Below, one piece after another: positions 32,681 to 44,855 of a stretch of 64,000 nt of DNA. Each line of letters starts with the position of its first letter. Positions within the stretch are counted from its first letter, which is position 1. Position numbers and translations under genes: made by a program. Below the pieces are notes generated by a model that worked only from the letters and a program-made list of their open reading frames with translations, did no database searches and was not told the origin of the DNA. Source of the stretch: Gaeumannomyces sp. JS-464 (lineage: Eukaryota > Ascomycota > Sordariomycetes > Magnaporthales > Magnaporthaceae); contig NGZR01000001.1 of assembly GCA_002197995.1 (NCBI GenBank), positions 744,001 to 808,000 on the forward strand, written 5' to 3'.

Positions 32681-35600
32681 GGCGGCGGTTGGGTGGCTCG
32701 CGTCGCGAGCTCGTCTCGTTGCCGGGTTCTGGTTGGTGCTGGGTTGGAAGAGTCGGGGTCTTGTTTCCTTCGCCTTGCTCCTTTGACCCTTTGAAAAATA
32801 GGTACTTAGTAGGCGGGCGGACTGCCTGCGCGATTCTGGGGATAACCCTGTCAGACCAAGGCAACCCTTGGCGGGCCGGAGAGAGCAAGTGGCAGTCGGC
32901 AAATCGGGGCAGACGTGTTGTGATTGTTGCGAAGTGCAGGGGAAAGCCTTGGGATGAGGAGCACTTACGGACGGTGCCCTTGTCTTATTGTCGGGCGCGA
33001 CTCGAGAGCTTGAAAGGTGATGACGTCGGTTTCAGTGAGTGATGCGGTCACCGGGCTACTGCCGTCGAAGAAATGCTGCGTAGTCGATATCCGAGGCAGA
33101 TGAATGCCTGCGAAAGCAGCGCAAAGCTGAAGCAAAAGTCTGGTAGTCGCACTGGCAATACCAATGGATCGTGCAGCTGCTCGACCTCCCTATTAATTGT
33201 CCTGGGTTAGAGGTATCGTGAGGAGATGAAAGAGAGCCCAATTCGTGATCAGGCGGTCGAGAGCAAGGACGAAACCGGGCAGCTCTGGCTATGACGTTAT
33301 TCGTGGTCAGTGCGTGGCACGTCATCCAGTGAACGTGGCGGGTCTGCGTCGTCAGAACCTTGGACTCTGGAGGCAGGGGCGGCCCTGAAGCACTGGAAGA
33401 GTACCTACCTGCCTACCAGGTAGGTAGGTAGGTAGCCCTTGGCGGCACAAATTTGTCTCAGTGGATTGCGGCCGTCGTCGTTTCAGCCAGCAAATCAACG
33501 GACTCGATGGCCCAACGAGATCGACGTTGGATCTCGTCAAATCGTGAAAAGCCTTGTGACCCCTGTCAGGGGTCCCCCGAAGTCTTGGGATGGCTGTTGG
33601 CAGCGCTGAGCGACGTTCGATTGCATGTGCAATTGATGCCTGTGCCATCCGCCGTCCTCCATTGAAACCGAACGGCCACATCCAACAACGGGTGAGTCTG
33701 ATGGCAAAGCAATGCCCATTCCCATCGTTATCCTGATTACCATCTCGACTTGTGTTTACTTACCGCATGCAGACACTTCGGGGGCCCAGATCCGATCAAC
33801 GCTGAGCCAAGAAGAACGCGATTCTCAGGCCAAACGACCTCGCCAAGTTGTCCAATTCTTGGCCGCTGTTGCCTGCCGCGGCCAGAACGCTGCTGGATCG
33901 CTGCTCTGGGTGTCTTGAGCGCCTGTATCTCGATCCTTGCTCAGCGGGAGCTGCGACAGTGGCGCCTCCCTGGGAGGCCTTGCATCGAAGCCCACCCTGC
34001 TGGGCTTGGCCTGGCAGACACGCTAGGGCACCAGCCCCAGCCATTGAGGCTCCTCTGGGCCGATCAACATGGTGTGGGGAGTCGGCTCTGGATGCTGCGC
34101 GGCGCATCTTCTTCGCCCGGCCAGCAAGGAGCTGCTCGGCTTCGGACCCCCTCCAGGACGCGTCCAGTTCCTCTTCTTCATTTCTCTCCTATTCATCCGC
34201 GTTCAGATTAGTCAGACGCTGGTGATTCTGTGGACAGCTGGTCTCCAACGCCCTTCCGAGGCTCTGGCAGCCGCTAGGACAAATTTCCCGTCTGCGACCA
34301 TGACTGGCGTTCTCGGTGTGCGAAAAAGGGGCGACTAACATCCTCGGCAGCCTGGCCTACCATCTCTCGAGTGTTGCTGCTGCAGTCAGAAGCCGAGATG
34401 CAACTTAACAGGCATTCTTTCAGCCTTCCCGCCGTTCTCAGCGACTCCACCGCCGGGCGATGAAGGCTCCAAAAGGCGCGAGGCTCGACCGCCCAACTCT
34501 GGGTGTGGCGGCATGTTGTTATCACCAGGGCACACTTGCTAGAATAATTGGGCATGGCCCCCCGGACAGGCTCTTCATGGAGGGACTTGTGCGGCTCTTG
34601 CAACTTGGAGTACCTCCTCTCGGGTATAAGTAGGGCCTCGGCAGCCCCCTCGCAGCTGCTTCGTCTGTTCGAGCACCACCGGTTCGGTCGGTCGGTTGTC
34701 TGCTCTGCCTGAGGCGATGGCATTCCTATGCGTCTACGCCACCTCCCTATATCCCAGCATCGGTTAGTGAATCGGCCATGATGGCAAGACAGGCGTGCTT
34801 GCCGGAAGTTCCTGACAGAAGAAGAAAGCGGACAACTAAAAGAAGAGACCGAATGCTAACCAAGCTAGACAGAAATTCTTCGACGAGACACCTCGAATAT
34901 GAGAGCTCAAAGAATAGGTGATATATCAGTCGTTCCTTTGTCTATGCTCCTTTTCGTTTCTGTCCGGTGTCGACACATCCAGAGCGGGTGGGGACGGCAT
35001 TAGCTGCTGATCACTGCGCCCGCCCGCTCGCAGTAAGGCGGTCTCTTTGGGGGCAAGCGCCATTGCATGCGCAGCGGAGTCGGTCCCAAGTCTCTTGGCG
35101 CTCGGGGCCTGCCTGGCCTTCTATTTGATCATCCCTCATTTCTCTTGTGCCCTTATTCTCGCAAACGCGAGCAACAGGGCGTGCAGACCGGGCAATACTA
35201 GCCTGTCGGGCGGGAGAGGCTTGGCAAACGGCATTTGGCGTCTGGGGCGTCTTCCTGCCATCACGTCGTCTCAGGCGAGCTAGGTCAACCCACGTGGAGA
35301 TTGTGTCATCTCCAGAGCCCATGAAGTCGTCTTCTGGTCAGCCTAGGGTCTGTCTCCTTTTTTTTCTGTCTTCTCCCTCGCGACACTTTCTTCTATGTTG
35401 CAGTGTCTGTCGGCCTACTTTTGGCCACGGCAAGAGATTTTTTCTCGTCCTTTAATCTTACTTGCGTCATCGTCAGCCAATATTCTTTTTGCCGCATCAG
35501 TTCTTTGCCCGCCCACAGCCTGACCTCCTGAGATACCCCTCAGTCGCCTGGGACAAAGAGGCGAGAGTTAACCGCACACACACGCCTCCCTCTGGTTAAC

Positions 35601-37030
35601 GCCCCGCATTTGCTGTCACGGACCCTGCCATCCTTGACAGACCGCCTCTTGGGGATGGCACCTCGCGACTCGACTGGGCGAGCCCTTGCCCTCATCACCG
35701 AGCCGGCCTACTACGTGTCGTCCCTAGCGGCGACAACTTCTCAACACAAGTCAAGGGGCCTGCAATGGCACTCGTCGATGTCAATACGGAAACTCGGTCA
35801 ATTCCCCGGCATGAGCCACTCTCATCCCCGGTAACGGCGGCTGAAAACGTGCCTCGGCATGCAATGTCCCAGTCATGGTCTTGGGATTGTGGGAGTGGCC
35901 AATACCCCAGCCGAGGCTACTTGCATTAAAGGATCACGACGGCCGGAGGCGTGCCCGGGGCAAACACGTTGAGTGGAACTCTTGCAGAACTTTCTAAAGT
36001 TTTGGTTGGGATTTTTACTGCAGCTGCCTTGGTCCCTAGGCGAATCTCGGTGAGGCTCAGCCACACGGAGCCGGCCCTGCTTGTGTGCCAAAGCATGAGC
36101 TGCGTAAGGTCCGTGTGGCACAATCTCCCCCGTTTTATTTGGCTCGCCTGCACCAGCAGCAACTGACTGGTCGGGATTGGACGTCCCCTGCGTCTCGGCT
36201 CCTGCCCGTCTGGATGCAGCTTTGGCAGCAGGCTGAGGGTGGGGGGACGCTTCGTCTGGCCGCTTGCAGCCGACGGACGTCACGGGGATTCGATCTTGAG
36301 TTCATTTATTGGAAATGGCGAAGGAGAGAGCGTGCACGGCGGGGCGAGGACAGGACGAGAGATGCAATTTCCGACCTGCACCTGCAACCTTGGATTGCAT
36401 GGCGGTGCATCCGTCATATGGAGGGCGCGCGAACTACCTGTTGTCGGTGAGTAACTCAGGGTATCAATGGCACGGGGGCGTGTGCTGTTGCATCCACGTC
36501 GCCATCTATGAAGACCCCGTTGCCTGTTGGTCACTGGCTGGTGCCTTTTTCACGCCCAGAGGGCCGTTCTCCCCGGCACACCCGTCACCCACGCTGGGTG
36601 GCTGTCTTGTCTCGACTCGGATCGAGGGGCGTCGGCGGCCCTGAGGGACGGGGGAGGGCGCGACTAGCTAGGCCCATCATCCATCCGTTTTGTTACTTTG
36701 TAGGCAGGACATTTCCAGAGTTCTCCCCTACGCCCTTGTTCTGCGCCCCAATAAGGCGGCAGAAGGCCTCAGCGCGAGGCTTTTTGATATCTTGCTTTAT
36801 TTCGAGGATGCCTTTGGGAAGCGCACCATGCACCTTGCTCTTCGCCTGTGTATATATATGCTCCTTCCCTGTTCTGAAATATCAGGATAGAATAAGAGAT
36901 CGCCATCATCTCCTGCTTGCAACCTCCTCTGCTCGATATCCTACAGGGACCACTCCGCGTCGTCCAGGTCTCCTCCTTGGCATTCTCTAAGCTTTTTTCC
37001 CCTTCCGTGTTCGACGCAAACTCCTGAAAC
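32681..37030. other. Intergenic region, 4.3 kb
   Basis: Upstream sides of the MARVEL gene (minus) and the small Cys-rich gene (plus). It contains a TACC/GGTA palindromic repeat at 33402-33435. Several short open frames (e.g. 33750-34211 plus, 34274-34723 minus) have no motif or codon signal and are not called. Confidence 0.5.
33402..33435. repeat. TACC/GGTA inverted microsatellite
   Basis: Tandem TACC units followed by tandem GGTA units form an imperfect palindrome capable of a hairpin. Similar shorter motifs occur at 4761-4793, 9150-9165 and 57070-57092. Confidence 0.85.
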
Positions 37031-37359
37031 ATGGCTTCCACTTCCTCGTCCTCGTCCTCGTCTTCTAGGAGCTCTGCTCCGCGCGCCTCCGACCCTTCCT
37101 CCCAGAAGCGCAGCAAGCGCCATCTCGTCCTCGGCAAGCCCAAGAGCTTCAAGGTCTGGTACTGCGTAAGTCGAGCTCCACCTCCCTCTGGCCGCCGGAG
37201 TGTCTTTTGCTCCCGGGGCTGACTGCCAAACCTTCTCATCCTCAGTGCGCGTGCGGCTACGGCCCTCTGAACGCTAAGGTCGACATGGCCTGCGCCAGCT
37301 GTATCTATCATCAGAGATGCGACCGCTGCCAGGAACGCACTCTCGAAAAGCGTGACTGA
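37031..37359 (+). CDS. Small Cys-rich zinc-ribbon-like protein (82 aa)
   Basis: Exon 1 is 37031-37165 (MASTSSSSSSSSRSSAPRAS...KSFKVWYC) and exon 2 is 37246-37359. The intron of 80 nt (GTAAGT...CTCAG) falls exactly between two adjacent cysteines, phase 0. The C-terminal half reads WYCCACGYGPLNAKVDMAC, then ASCIYHQRCDRCQERTLEKR. Its closely spaced Cys pairs (CC-x-C, C-x2-C, C-x2-C with one His) suggest one or two zinc sites. Short proteins with a VWYC...CGYGPL start are common in filamentous fungi and are uncharacterised. The N-terminus is a Ser-rich disordered stretch. Function unknown. Confidence 0.75.
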
Positions 37360-40072
37360 TCGCCGCGGCGCTGAGGGGAGCACGGAACCCGGTGTAAGCT
37401 GCTCGCTTCAACGTTTCTTTTTTCGCGCGACGAGCCTGCCCGGCCATGATCGCCTGCTGACAGTCACTGGTCCCAGCAGTCCTTCCAAAGCAATAAAAAG
37501 GCGTCAACCCGAGGGAAAAGCGCCGCGGGGAGGTGTTTTGCTCTTGATCTCGCTTTTTCTCTCCCATCTTCTCTTCTTTTTTTTCCTGTATCGTTTTGTT
37601 TATCACTGCTTTCACTTCCCTGTTTCCTGTCAACTTACCGCTTTCTTGCCGCCGCATTTTCAGCTGGTTGTGTTTTTACTGCTCTAGATTAGATTAGACA
37701 AGACGCGAGTCTGGGACTCCAAGGGACGGTGATAAACCCACAATCACATCTTTGCCCCCGCCTCTCCAGGTGGCATTGCCGCCATCAGTTCTTGCCGCGT
37801 CCCCTGCACTGTGTGCGCCTTTCCCGCGCCCACCCAACAAGACATTGGGGTCGGGTCGGCGGGGTGGCGTTGGCTGCCCCTGAAGCGCGTCTGGTCTCCG
37901 TTCCTGCGCCGCCCCGGGCCCACCCCAAGGGTTGTCAGTCGTCCAGCCCCATTCGCCTGGATATGTATGAAGCTGATCAGGAAGGCTGACATTCTGGAAG
38001 GTTCGCCACCCACACCTTGAGGAATTTGTATGAGAGGAAGAGCAAAACTAAGAAAATAGGGGAGGACGTGCCGGCCTGCCCAAGTGCCAGGGGCTTGCCG
38101 GGCGAGGCGTTTTATAAAAAAAATTCCGCGCCACACATGTACCGTGACCGTTTATTCCTGCATGGGGCTTGCTGCTGCCGCTGCTGCTGCTCGGGGCAGG
38201 TCAATCAGCGATCGAAGGCGTTGCGCCACGCCCTCTTTGAGGTTCATTGGGCCTCAACTAGGTTGGGGCGCCTCGGCAGCGCGAGGGGGCGCCTCCTTGT
38301 TGGTAATTAACCCCATCTGGTGCGCACTGCGGCGCTTCTTGGATAGGTCTGTATGTGATAATCTGTTCAGGGGGTGGAGCACAGTCTCCAGCAAAAGTGC
38401 AAGCAAGCACTGGCAAGCAGGCGTTCATTGGGGCCAAAAGGTGAGTCTGCCGCAGTGCATCGTGAAAATCGGCCAGACGGAGATGCCGGTTGCAATGTAT
38501 GCGGGGCGTGACGAAGAGATTCGCTGCAGGAGGTGGTTGTGGTGTGATGGCGGAAGTTTTTGGCCAGCATATGCAGGCACTTACATCCGTCACATCGCTT
38601 GTCCTGAGACAAGGAGGATACACATCGTAGCTGTTGGTGCCCAAGGCGCCCGTTGCAATCGAATGGCCTGATCTGATCTAGCCTTGTAAGGGCCGGCCAT
38701 CTCCGCGTGGAGGATTGGATGCAGCCAGGAACGGCTGAGCCTAGTTTAGGCAGGCCTGTATCTGGGTCGATGATAGGCGGTCCACGTAGCCTAGGTAACG
38801 GTGACTCGAAGGAAGATGGGAAATGGTGAAACGAGGCAGACGATCTTGTACAACGCGGAAGCTTAAAGGCTTCCGCATCGAGGCGGCGTGTCAGTGCCGT
38901 CCTGAAGCCCGAGTTCGGGCGGGGAGCTCTGCAAGCCTCCGTGGATGCCTGATGCGCAGCAGCTGCCACGCGCCCCTGGAGGCCTGCCGGTCCCGAAGAC
39001 GGCGGCCACGGACAAAAGGGACGACGACGTCACGGGCAGCTGGGAACAGTAGGCTGGGAATGAGCACAGGAAGAGGATGTGTGAGAAAGAGAGAGGTGGC
39101 GCGCCCGTAGGGCAGACCACTCAACCACCAGAGCCCGTCCGATTAGATTGCATTTTGAGCCGCATTCTCCATCCTGCGCGTTCTCACCTAACATGATGGA
39201 ACACTCTCGCCCAATCACTCGGCCGAATTGCGATCCTGCGATTTCACCGGTTTGGCATGGATTTTATCGCGCTGACTGCTGACATTGATTGCCCAGGAAA
39301 GCGCGTGGCTCGTGCGTGGCTGCGCACGTCAGAGAGCCAGTCGGGGATGTGATTGATTGACGATCAGCCCCACAAAGGCTCCATGCAACCATCCCGAATC
39401 TGGGCTAGCCCAGCCTGCCCGTCGAATGTGCTTTTCCTTCTGGAAGAAATCTCATCGCTCTTGAGCCGCCTACTGTCAGTGTCCCTCACCCCCAGGGAGC
39501 GTGGGAGGCCAGAAGTTGGACGGCCGCGATGGCCGGGAAGCAGCTCCCACCGGTCTCTGCTTCCAGAAACGGCAGCTGTCGCGCTGGAGGCTGGCCCCCG
39601 CCCTCTTCTTGTCGAGCAGCGATCGCCAGAGCTGGCGTGCCGGTCGGCTTGCGCCATCCTCGCAGACAAACACGGACAGACGCTGCAAAACAAACGCTGC
39701 AAAACAGACGCTGCAGAGTCGCACGCGGGCTCTCCGACGTGCCATTGCTTCTCGGGTACCGACCCGATCTCCTCAACCGCACAAAAAGACGAGACCCTCC
39801 AAACCCTGTTCTCTTTCCTTGTCACTGTTTTCTCCCCCACCGCCCCTCTTCCCAGCCCTCGAGCTCCCCGGCCCGCGATCCAGGAGCCTCGACCGCCCTC
39901 AGTCGCTGCATGCAGCCTCCTCCCTCGGCCCTATTGCCGTCGCCCCTCTGCCGCCGCACTTTGAGTTTCATTGTCGGCGTCCCCGAGCGAAATTGTCGGG
40001 TGCACCCCCTTCTACCAGCCTCCCGTCTGCCCATCGGCAATTCTCATTGGAAGCCCGAGATAAACAACGACC
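37360..40072. other. Intergenic region
   Basis: 3' flank of the Cys-rich gene and the long upstream region of the phosphatase gene. C/T-rich sequence at 39780-39960 is probably its 5' leader. No other gene is supported. Confidence 0.5.
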
Positions 40073-42360
40073 ATGGCCTCTGAACCCTCTCTGCACCCCT
40101 CCCTGCCGACCCCGCCCTTCCTCGACATCCCAGGCGTGCCAAATTTCCGGGATCTCGGGGGCTACGCCGCGGCCGCGCACCCGGGAAAGCTCTTCAGGCG
40201 CAACCTCATCTTCCGTTCGAGTGAGCCGTCGAAACTGACGGCCGAGGGCGTCCGCAAGCTGCAGGAGCTTGGTATCGCCAAGGTCTACGACCTGCGGTCT
40301 GCAACCGAGATCGAAAACCACAATGTCAAGCACGGCCACAAAGTGGTAGAGTGGGACGGTGCCGATAGGGTTCTCCTGTCCGCCTTTGCCGACGAGGACT
40401 ACAGCCCGGAGGCTCTTGCGCTGCGCTTCAGTCGCTTCTCAGAGGAAGGAACCAAGGTGAGTTGGTCTGGACGCCATGACTGCGATGGGCGGCAAGCTTC
40501 ATCTGCCGCCTGAAGAGCTTCCAATCGTCCGAGGAGGGCCCCTGAGGTGGGTGTATGCCTTGGCCCAAGTGGGCCCGGGGCAAAGGTCGCTCGCCTTCGC
40601 TCGCCTTCCCTCTCCTTGCCTCACGCCCTGATTGTATGGGACGACTCTTCGATGTGGGGCCTTCGAAATGTTGTCGAGTCCTGTTCTGCCTTGTCCTTTA
40701 GCGTCCGGCAGCTTGGAGCTTGGTCCCGCCAGACCCCTTTCTCGACCTGTTTCCTGTGACTGCCCGCACGGCCAGGCCGAGAAGCCTCGAGGAAAGCCCG
40801 ACACGAAATCCGGCCAAGCCAGCGCCACATCCTAGCGTGTACATGGCCCTGATTTCGTTCTATCCTAGGGCTTTGTCCTCGCCTATGAGCGGATCCTCGA
40901 GGTCGGGGCGCTGGAGAGCCACCCGTACCGCCCTTTCCGCACCATCCTCGGGCAGCTCTCAGCCGAGGAGCCGCCAGCGCCGATGCTGTTACACTGCAGC
41001 GCGGGCAAGGACCGGACGGGCGTTATCTGTGCCGTCCTGCTCAGCCTGTGCGGCGTCGAGGACGAGGTGGTCGCGCACGAGTACAGCCTGACCGAGGCCG
41101 GACTCGGCCACCGGAACCAAGAGTTCGTCTCAGCCCTTGCCGCAAGCGGGCCTCTCGAGGGTAACGTTGCAGGAGCGGCGAGGATGGTCAGTGCGCGGTA
41201 AGTTGTTTGTCTGCTTTTCATCGTCGCCTTGGTCTTTGATGTTCTTTGTTTGCTGCACTTCCACGTCCCTGGTCGGTCCACTTGGACGCATTGTTAAGCG
41301 CGCTCCGCCGACGCTTAGGTTGCTGTGATGGCCCCCAACGCCACGCCTGACCATTCCTAGTGCCTGGTTGTGTTGTAGTGATGGAGTTCCATCGCCCGCC
41401 GCCTGCTGCCCCTTCATCTTCGCTCAGTGAGTGCTAGGGCTGAGATAGCTGTGCCGCCTCCACATCTGGCTGCGGCGATTGGGTCGGCTGAGATTGTGCC
41501 GCCTGGTAACTCTTCCGACCCCAGGTGGGAATGTCGGCGGGCGGGCCTCGTGGCCCAGCGGCCAGCCATGTGGCCGGATGGGGGCCGGCTGCAGCCACGA
41601 ACCCCGTCTCGGCTCGCATCTTCGGGGGCGGCGTTGTCGCTATTGATAGAGCACGGGCGGCATCAGTGTGGCTTGCTGCGCTCCCGTTTCACCTTGCTTT
41701 ACCTCCGCATCTCCCCTTAATCCCGAGCCTCCTTATCCCCAAGTTATCACCGGGCTGCCCAAAGATCCCAGCGCCGTCCACGATCCCGACCCTAGTCTTG
41801 CGCCCGCGATCAAAGCAGCGTGTGTACTGGCCTATTGGCACCAGTCGTTAGCCGCCCGCTGTGCAACGGCCATGAGCATCAAATCATCCTTCCTCATCTC
41901 CCAAGCCCTGGCGCACAAGGCTGCGCCGTCCTCTATCCTGCGGCGCGGGGTGCCTTGTCGAGCTGAGCTAGCCTACGTGGAGGGGTGTTTTATGGGCATA
42001 GTGAAGGCACAAGAGATTCTTTAGGAAGAAATAGCACGGCCCCGTTGAGCAAAGAAGGGAGAGATTGGGGATGACGCATAAACAAGCTCCCGAACTGATG
42101 ATCTTCATAAACCCGGATTCCCTTGCTGGAACGATAGCAAGCAGACGATGCTGGACACCCTTGCCATGCTGCGCGACAAGTACGGGTCCGTCGAGCGGTA
42201 CGCCATGGAGCAGTGCGGCCTGAGCGCCGAGGCCCTCGAGCGGCTGCGAAAAAATCTGCTGGCCGACGTTGGCGGCGACGGGGAGCCGCCCCTGGACTGG
42301 AGGCGCAACGCGGAGCTCGCGGAGGAGGTGAGGAAGGTTTATGTCGTTACCAGCGCCTGA
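40073..42360 (+). CDS. Tyrosine/serine protein phosphatase (Y_phosphatase3-type)
   Basis: Exon 1 is 40073-40456, exon 2 is 40869-41197 and exon 3 is 42138-42360. Exon 1 carries PNFRDLGGYAAAAHPGKLFR and VYDLRSATEIE. Exon 2 carries the catalytic P-loop HCSAGKDRTGV (Cys-x5-Arg), with Cys the nucleophile and Arg the phosphate binder. Exon 3 carries the helical tail MLDTLAMLRDKYGSVERY. Intron 1 (412 nt, GTGAGT...CCTAG) is phase 0. Intron 2 (940 nt, GTAAGT...GATAG) splits an Arg codon. Both are much longer than other introns in the window. The product is about 311 residues, normal for this family of fungal/bacterial dual-specificity phosphatases (MptpB-like). The physiological substrate cannot be told from sequence. 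The start codon context (ACGACCATGG) is good. Confidence 0.88.
41198..42137 (+). other. Unusually long intron 2 of the phosphatase gene
   Basis: A 940-nt gap between exons 2 and 3 with canonical GTAAGT and GATAG ends. It contains an open frame at 41668-42024 on the plus strand (about 119 codons, no motif recognised), so an extra exon or an inserted sequence is possible. The flanking protein sequence (ARMVSAR, then KQTMLDTLAML) reads smoothly without it. Confidence 0.55.
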
Positions 42361-42613
42361 GGTTAAAGACCCGAGGGCATGTGCTGGCACTGGAGAGGTG
42401 TGGTGTAACGGGCGAGGATTCGGATCAAGCCCCGAGGGTATTTATGACATAGACTAGGAGTAGACGGCTGATAGAGAAACCCGGAGGGTGCTGGGCTTTG
42501 GGCAATGTCCCGCACGGAGTGCTTGCGAATCGACATGGTTGGTGGCATATACATCAATTCATTGGTTTTTGCTACAGATTGATTGATACAGGACGCTACA
42601 AGCCGGCAGGGGA

Positions 42614-43942
42614 CTACGAGACCTCGGTCGGGATCTTGACCTGGCCCTTCTTGCGGTCGAGGAACATGGCGCCGTAGCGCCAGCCGACGGCGTGGCGCGA
42701 CCTGCCGCGCTTGCCGACGGTGTCAACGTTGTAGTCCTTGAACCTGAACTCTACGCGGCGGCGCGACCTGATGACGGTGGTGCGCCCGCGCTCGCGCTCG
42801 GCGGCGGCGGCCTTCTTGTCGGCCAGGGCGCGCTCCGTCTCGGCGGCGGCGGCGCGGAAGGCGGCCTGGGCGTCGACGGGCGCCACGCCCTCGACGGCGA
42901 CGAGGCGCTCCATCTCGACGAGCTCCTTGTGCGGGATGCGGGCGTCGGCGGGCAGCATGCTCCGGTTGAAGGCCCGGGCGGCGTCGGCGCGCGTAAAGAC
43001 GCGCGACTCGGACACGGGCACGAACAGCTGCTGCGCGTGAAGGTGTTGCACGGGTATCTCGTTGAAGGGCTCGTGCTTCTTGCCCGGGAACGTCTGCGGC
43101 ACCATGCTCAGGATCGCCTTGGCGTAGGGGTGCGCGAGGGGCTTGTTCTGTTTTCGATAGGGGCGGTTCACAGTCAGCTGCTTTTGTTTGCGTGATAACT
43201 ATTGACAGATGGTAAGGAGCAGAGTGGCCGGCAGGTTATTTCCCAGAATCAGAGAGGCTCGCAAAGCTAAATTGTGTAACCATGGGTGCATGTCTTCAAG
43301 ACTAATCGAATTTTTGTTTGGAATCATCATGTGGGAGGATGGCAGCGCATAGAGAGACAGAGAGAGAGCGTGCGTGTGGACGAACAAGAAACCAAAACAG
43401 CGCCTACCTTTTTGATCCAGTACCTCTCGACCTCCTTGAGCCCTCACGACGGCGGCGACGCGCCGGACGTCGACGCCCAGCTCGGCCGACACGGCCAGCA
43501 TGGGCTCGGCCTGGACCATGACCCTCTGCCAGATCTCCTCGCGCAGCTCCTCGGACAGGACCGGGTGGCTCTGGAAGTGCGGGTTGAGCGGGAAGGGCTG
43601 GCGCCTGTTCTGCCGGTTGTACCCAAACGGTATGTAGGCTGGCATCGGGTGGTTGGGCTGCCCTTGGGTCTCGGCGAGCTCGGCCTTTTGCCGCTTGATC
43701 CAGTGCCAGAAGTAGCGCCGCAGCCTCGTCTCGGCCGCCGCCGTGGCCAAGAAGCCCCTTCTCTGCTGCTGTTGTGCCCGTGATGGCGTTGCTGGTGCCG
43801 TTGGCCTTGTGGCGGATGATATTATGGAGGTGGAGGAGGGGAGGAGGAGGAGGGAGGATGCGGGGGATGATGATGATGAGAAAGAGACGCAGTCAGCGAC
43901 CTGCCGCCATTGACAGGCCGCCGAGGGTAACCTTGGAGGCAT
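42614..43942 (-). CDS. Mitochondrial small-subunit ribosomal protein mS45 (Bot1/EMR family)
   Basis: Exon 1 is 43942-43408. It begins with a Ser/Arg-rich mitochondrial presequence (MPPRLPSAACQWRQVADC, ending near RRGFLATAAAETRLRRYFWH). It contains PMPAYIPFGYNRQNRRQPFP and SEELREEIWQRVMVQAEPML. Exon 2 (43147-42614) starts NKPLAHPYAKAILSMVPQTF and ends with a basic tail (GRSRHAVGWRYGAMFLDRKK). This is the fungal 'eukaryotic mitochondrial regulator' family, fission-yeast Bot1 and yeast Mrps35, a component of the mitoribosome small subunit. The frame breaks at 43441-43443, where one surplus G in GGG hides VVRLKEVERYWIKK before the donor (GTAGGC at 43407). The intron is about 260 nt with acceptor AAAACAG. 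With that base removed the gene is intact. The neighbouring SSK1 gene has a similar one-base break. Confidence 0.85.
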
Positions 43943-44855
43943 GGCGGATGGACTGGGTGAATGAAGCGGTATGTATGTACGGAAGAAAGAACAAGTGCTG
44001 GTCAAGGCCAGGCGGGAAAGGGTCTTATTTCCCGAGACGATCGGCAGAGCAGAGACACGATATTCCGCGCCTCACCAGCTCAATCCCTATAGTCTCCTGA
44101 CCATCATGCGCAGGAATCCCAGTAGTAGGGTATTAGGAGGCTCTTCAGGCTGTATGTGGGATCTGAGCTATTCTAATTGTTGTTGTCGTCGTCGTCTTCG
44201 TGAGGCGGTCGTAGTTGTCGTCTGTCTTCTGTGCATATGGTGGAGGTTGAAGCGTCAGAGAAGACAGGCTTCAGAAAATTTCGTCGTCAAATCGAAGCTC
44301 AGAATTGGCAGAGGGGGGCGGGGACCAGTCTGCGGCACGGGCCACTTCCCCGTAAATTTTGTGGATAAATGATGAGCCGCGACCGACAAGGTCACGTGGT
44401 GGAGCTCTTGGATGCAACAAGCGGAAAACGAGGCCGTTGAAGGCAACCTGAACAGGGTAGATAGATGCTCTATCTGGACAGTATAGAGATTATTACAATA
44501 CTTCTTCTTTGTGGTGATATTTCCTCAAGGAAGAACGCACCCTGGGCCGTCTAGGGAGGGTGAAGGGGTAAAGGGGATCAAAACAGCAAGGTAACGACAA
44601 CCCACGTATGCCCCTCAAACATATCGTCTCGACAAGACTAGATCAAACACCAGTGCATACCTCGACCAGATTTCAACCCAGAGATCGTGTGCGTCTGGAC
44701 AAGAACAAGGACTCCTCGCGATCAACTTCCTCAAAAACAACAAACGCCCTGTCCCAAGCCTCCCGAGCTGAATTGGAAAACACCATCGCTCGCTTGCTGT
44801 CGTTGCAAGTTCATGCCGTGTGTGTACGCCTCTGCGTGCTGTCAGAGAGCAAGGG
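43943..44855. other. Intergenic region
   Basis: Promoter side of the mS45 gene and 3' flank of SSK1. No gene is supported. Confidence 0.5.

Noticed and set aside
39096..39150. Possible Ser/Leu tRNA A box on the minus strand (TGGTTGAGTGGTC)
   Set aside because: No T arm or B box follows within 100 bp.
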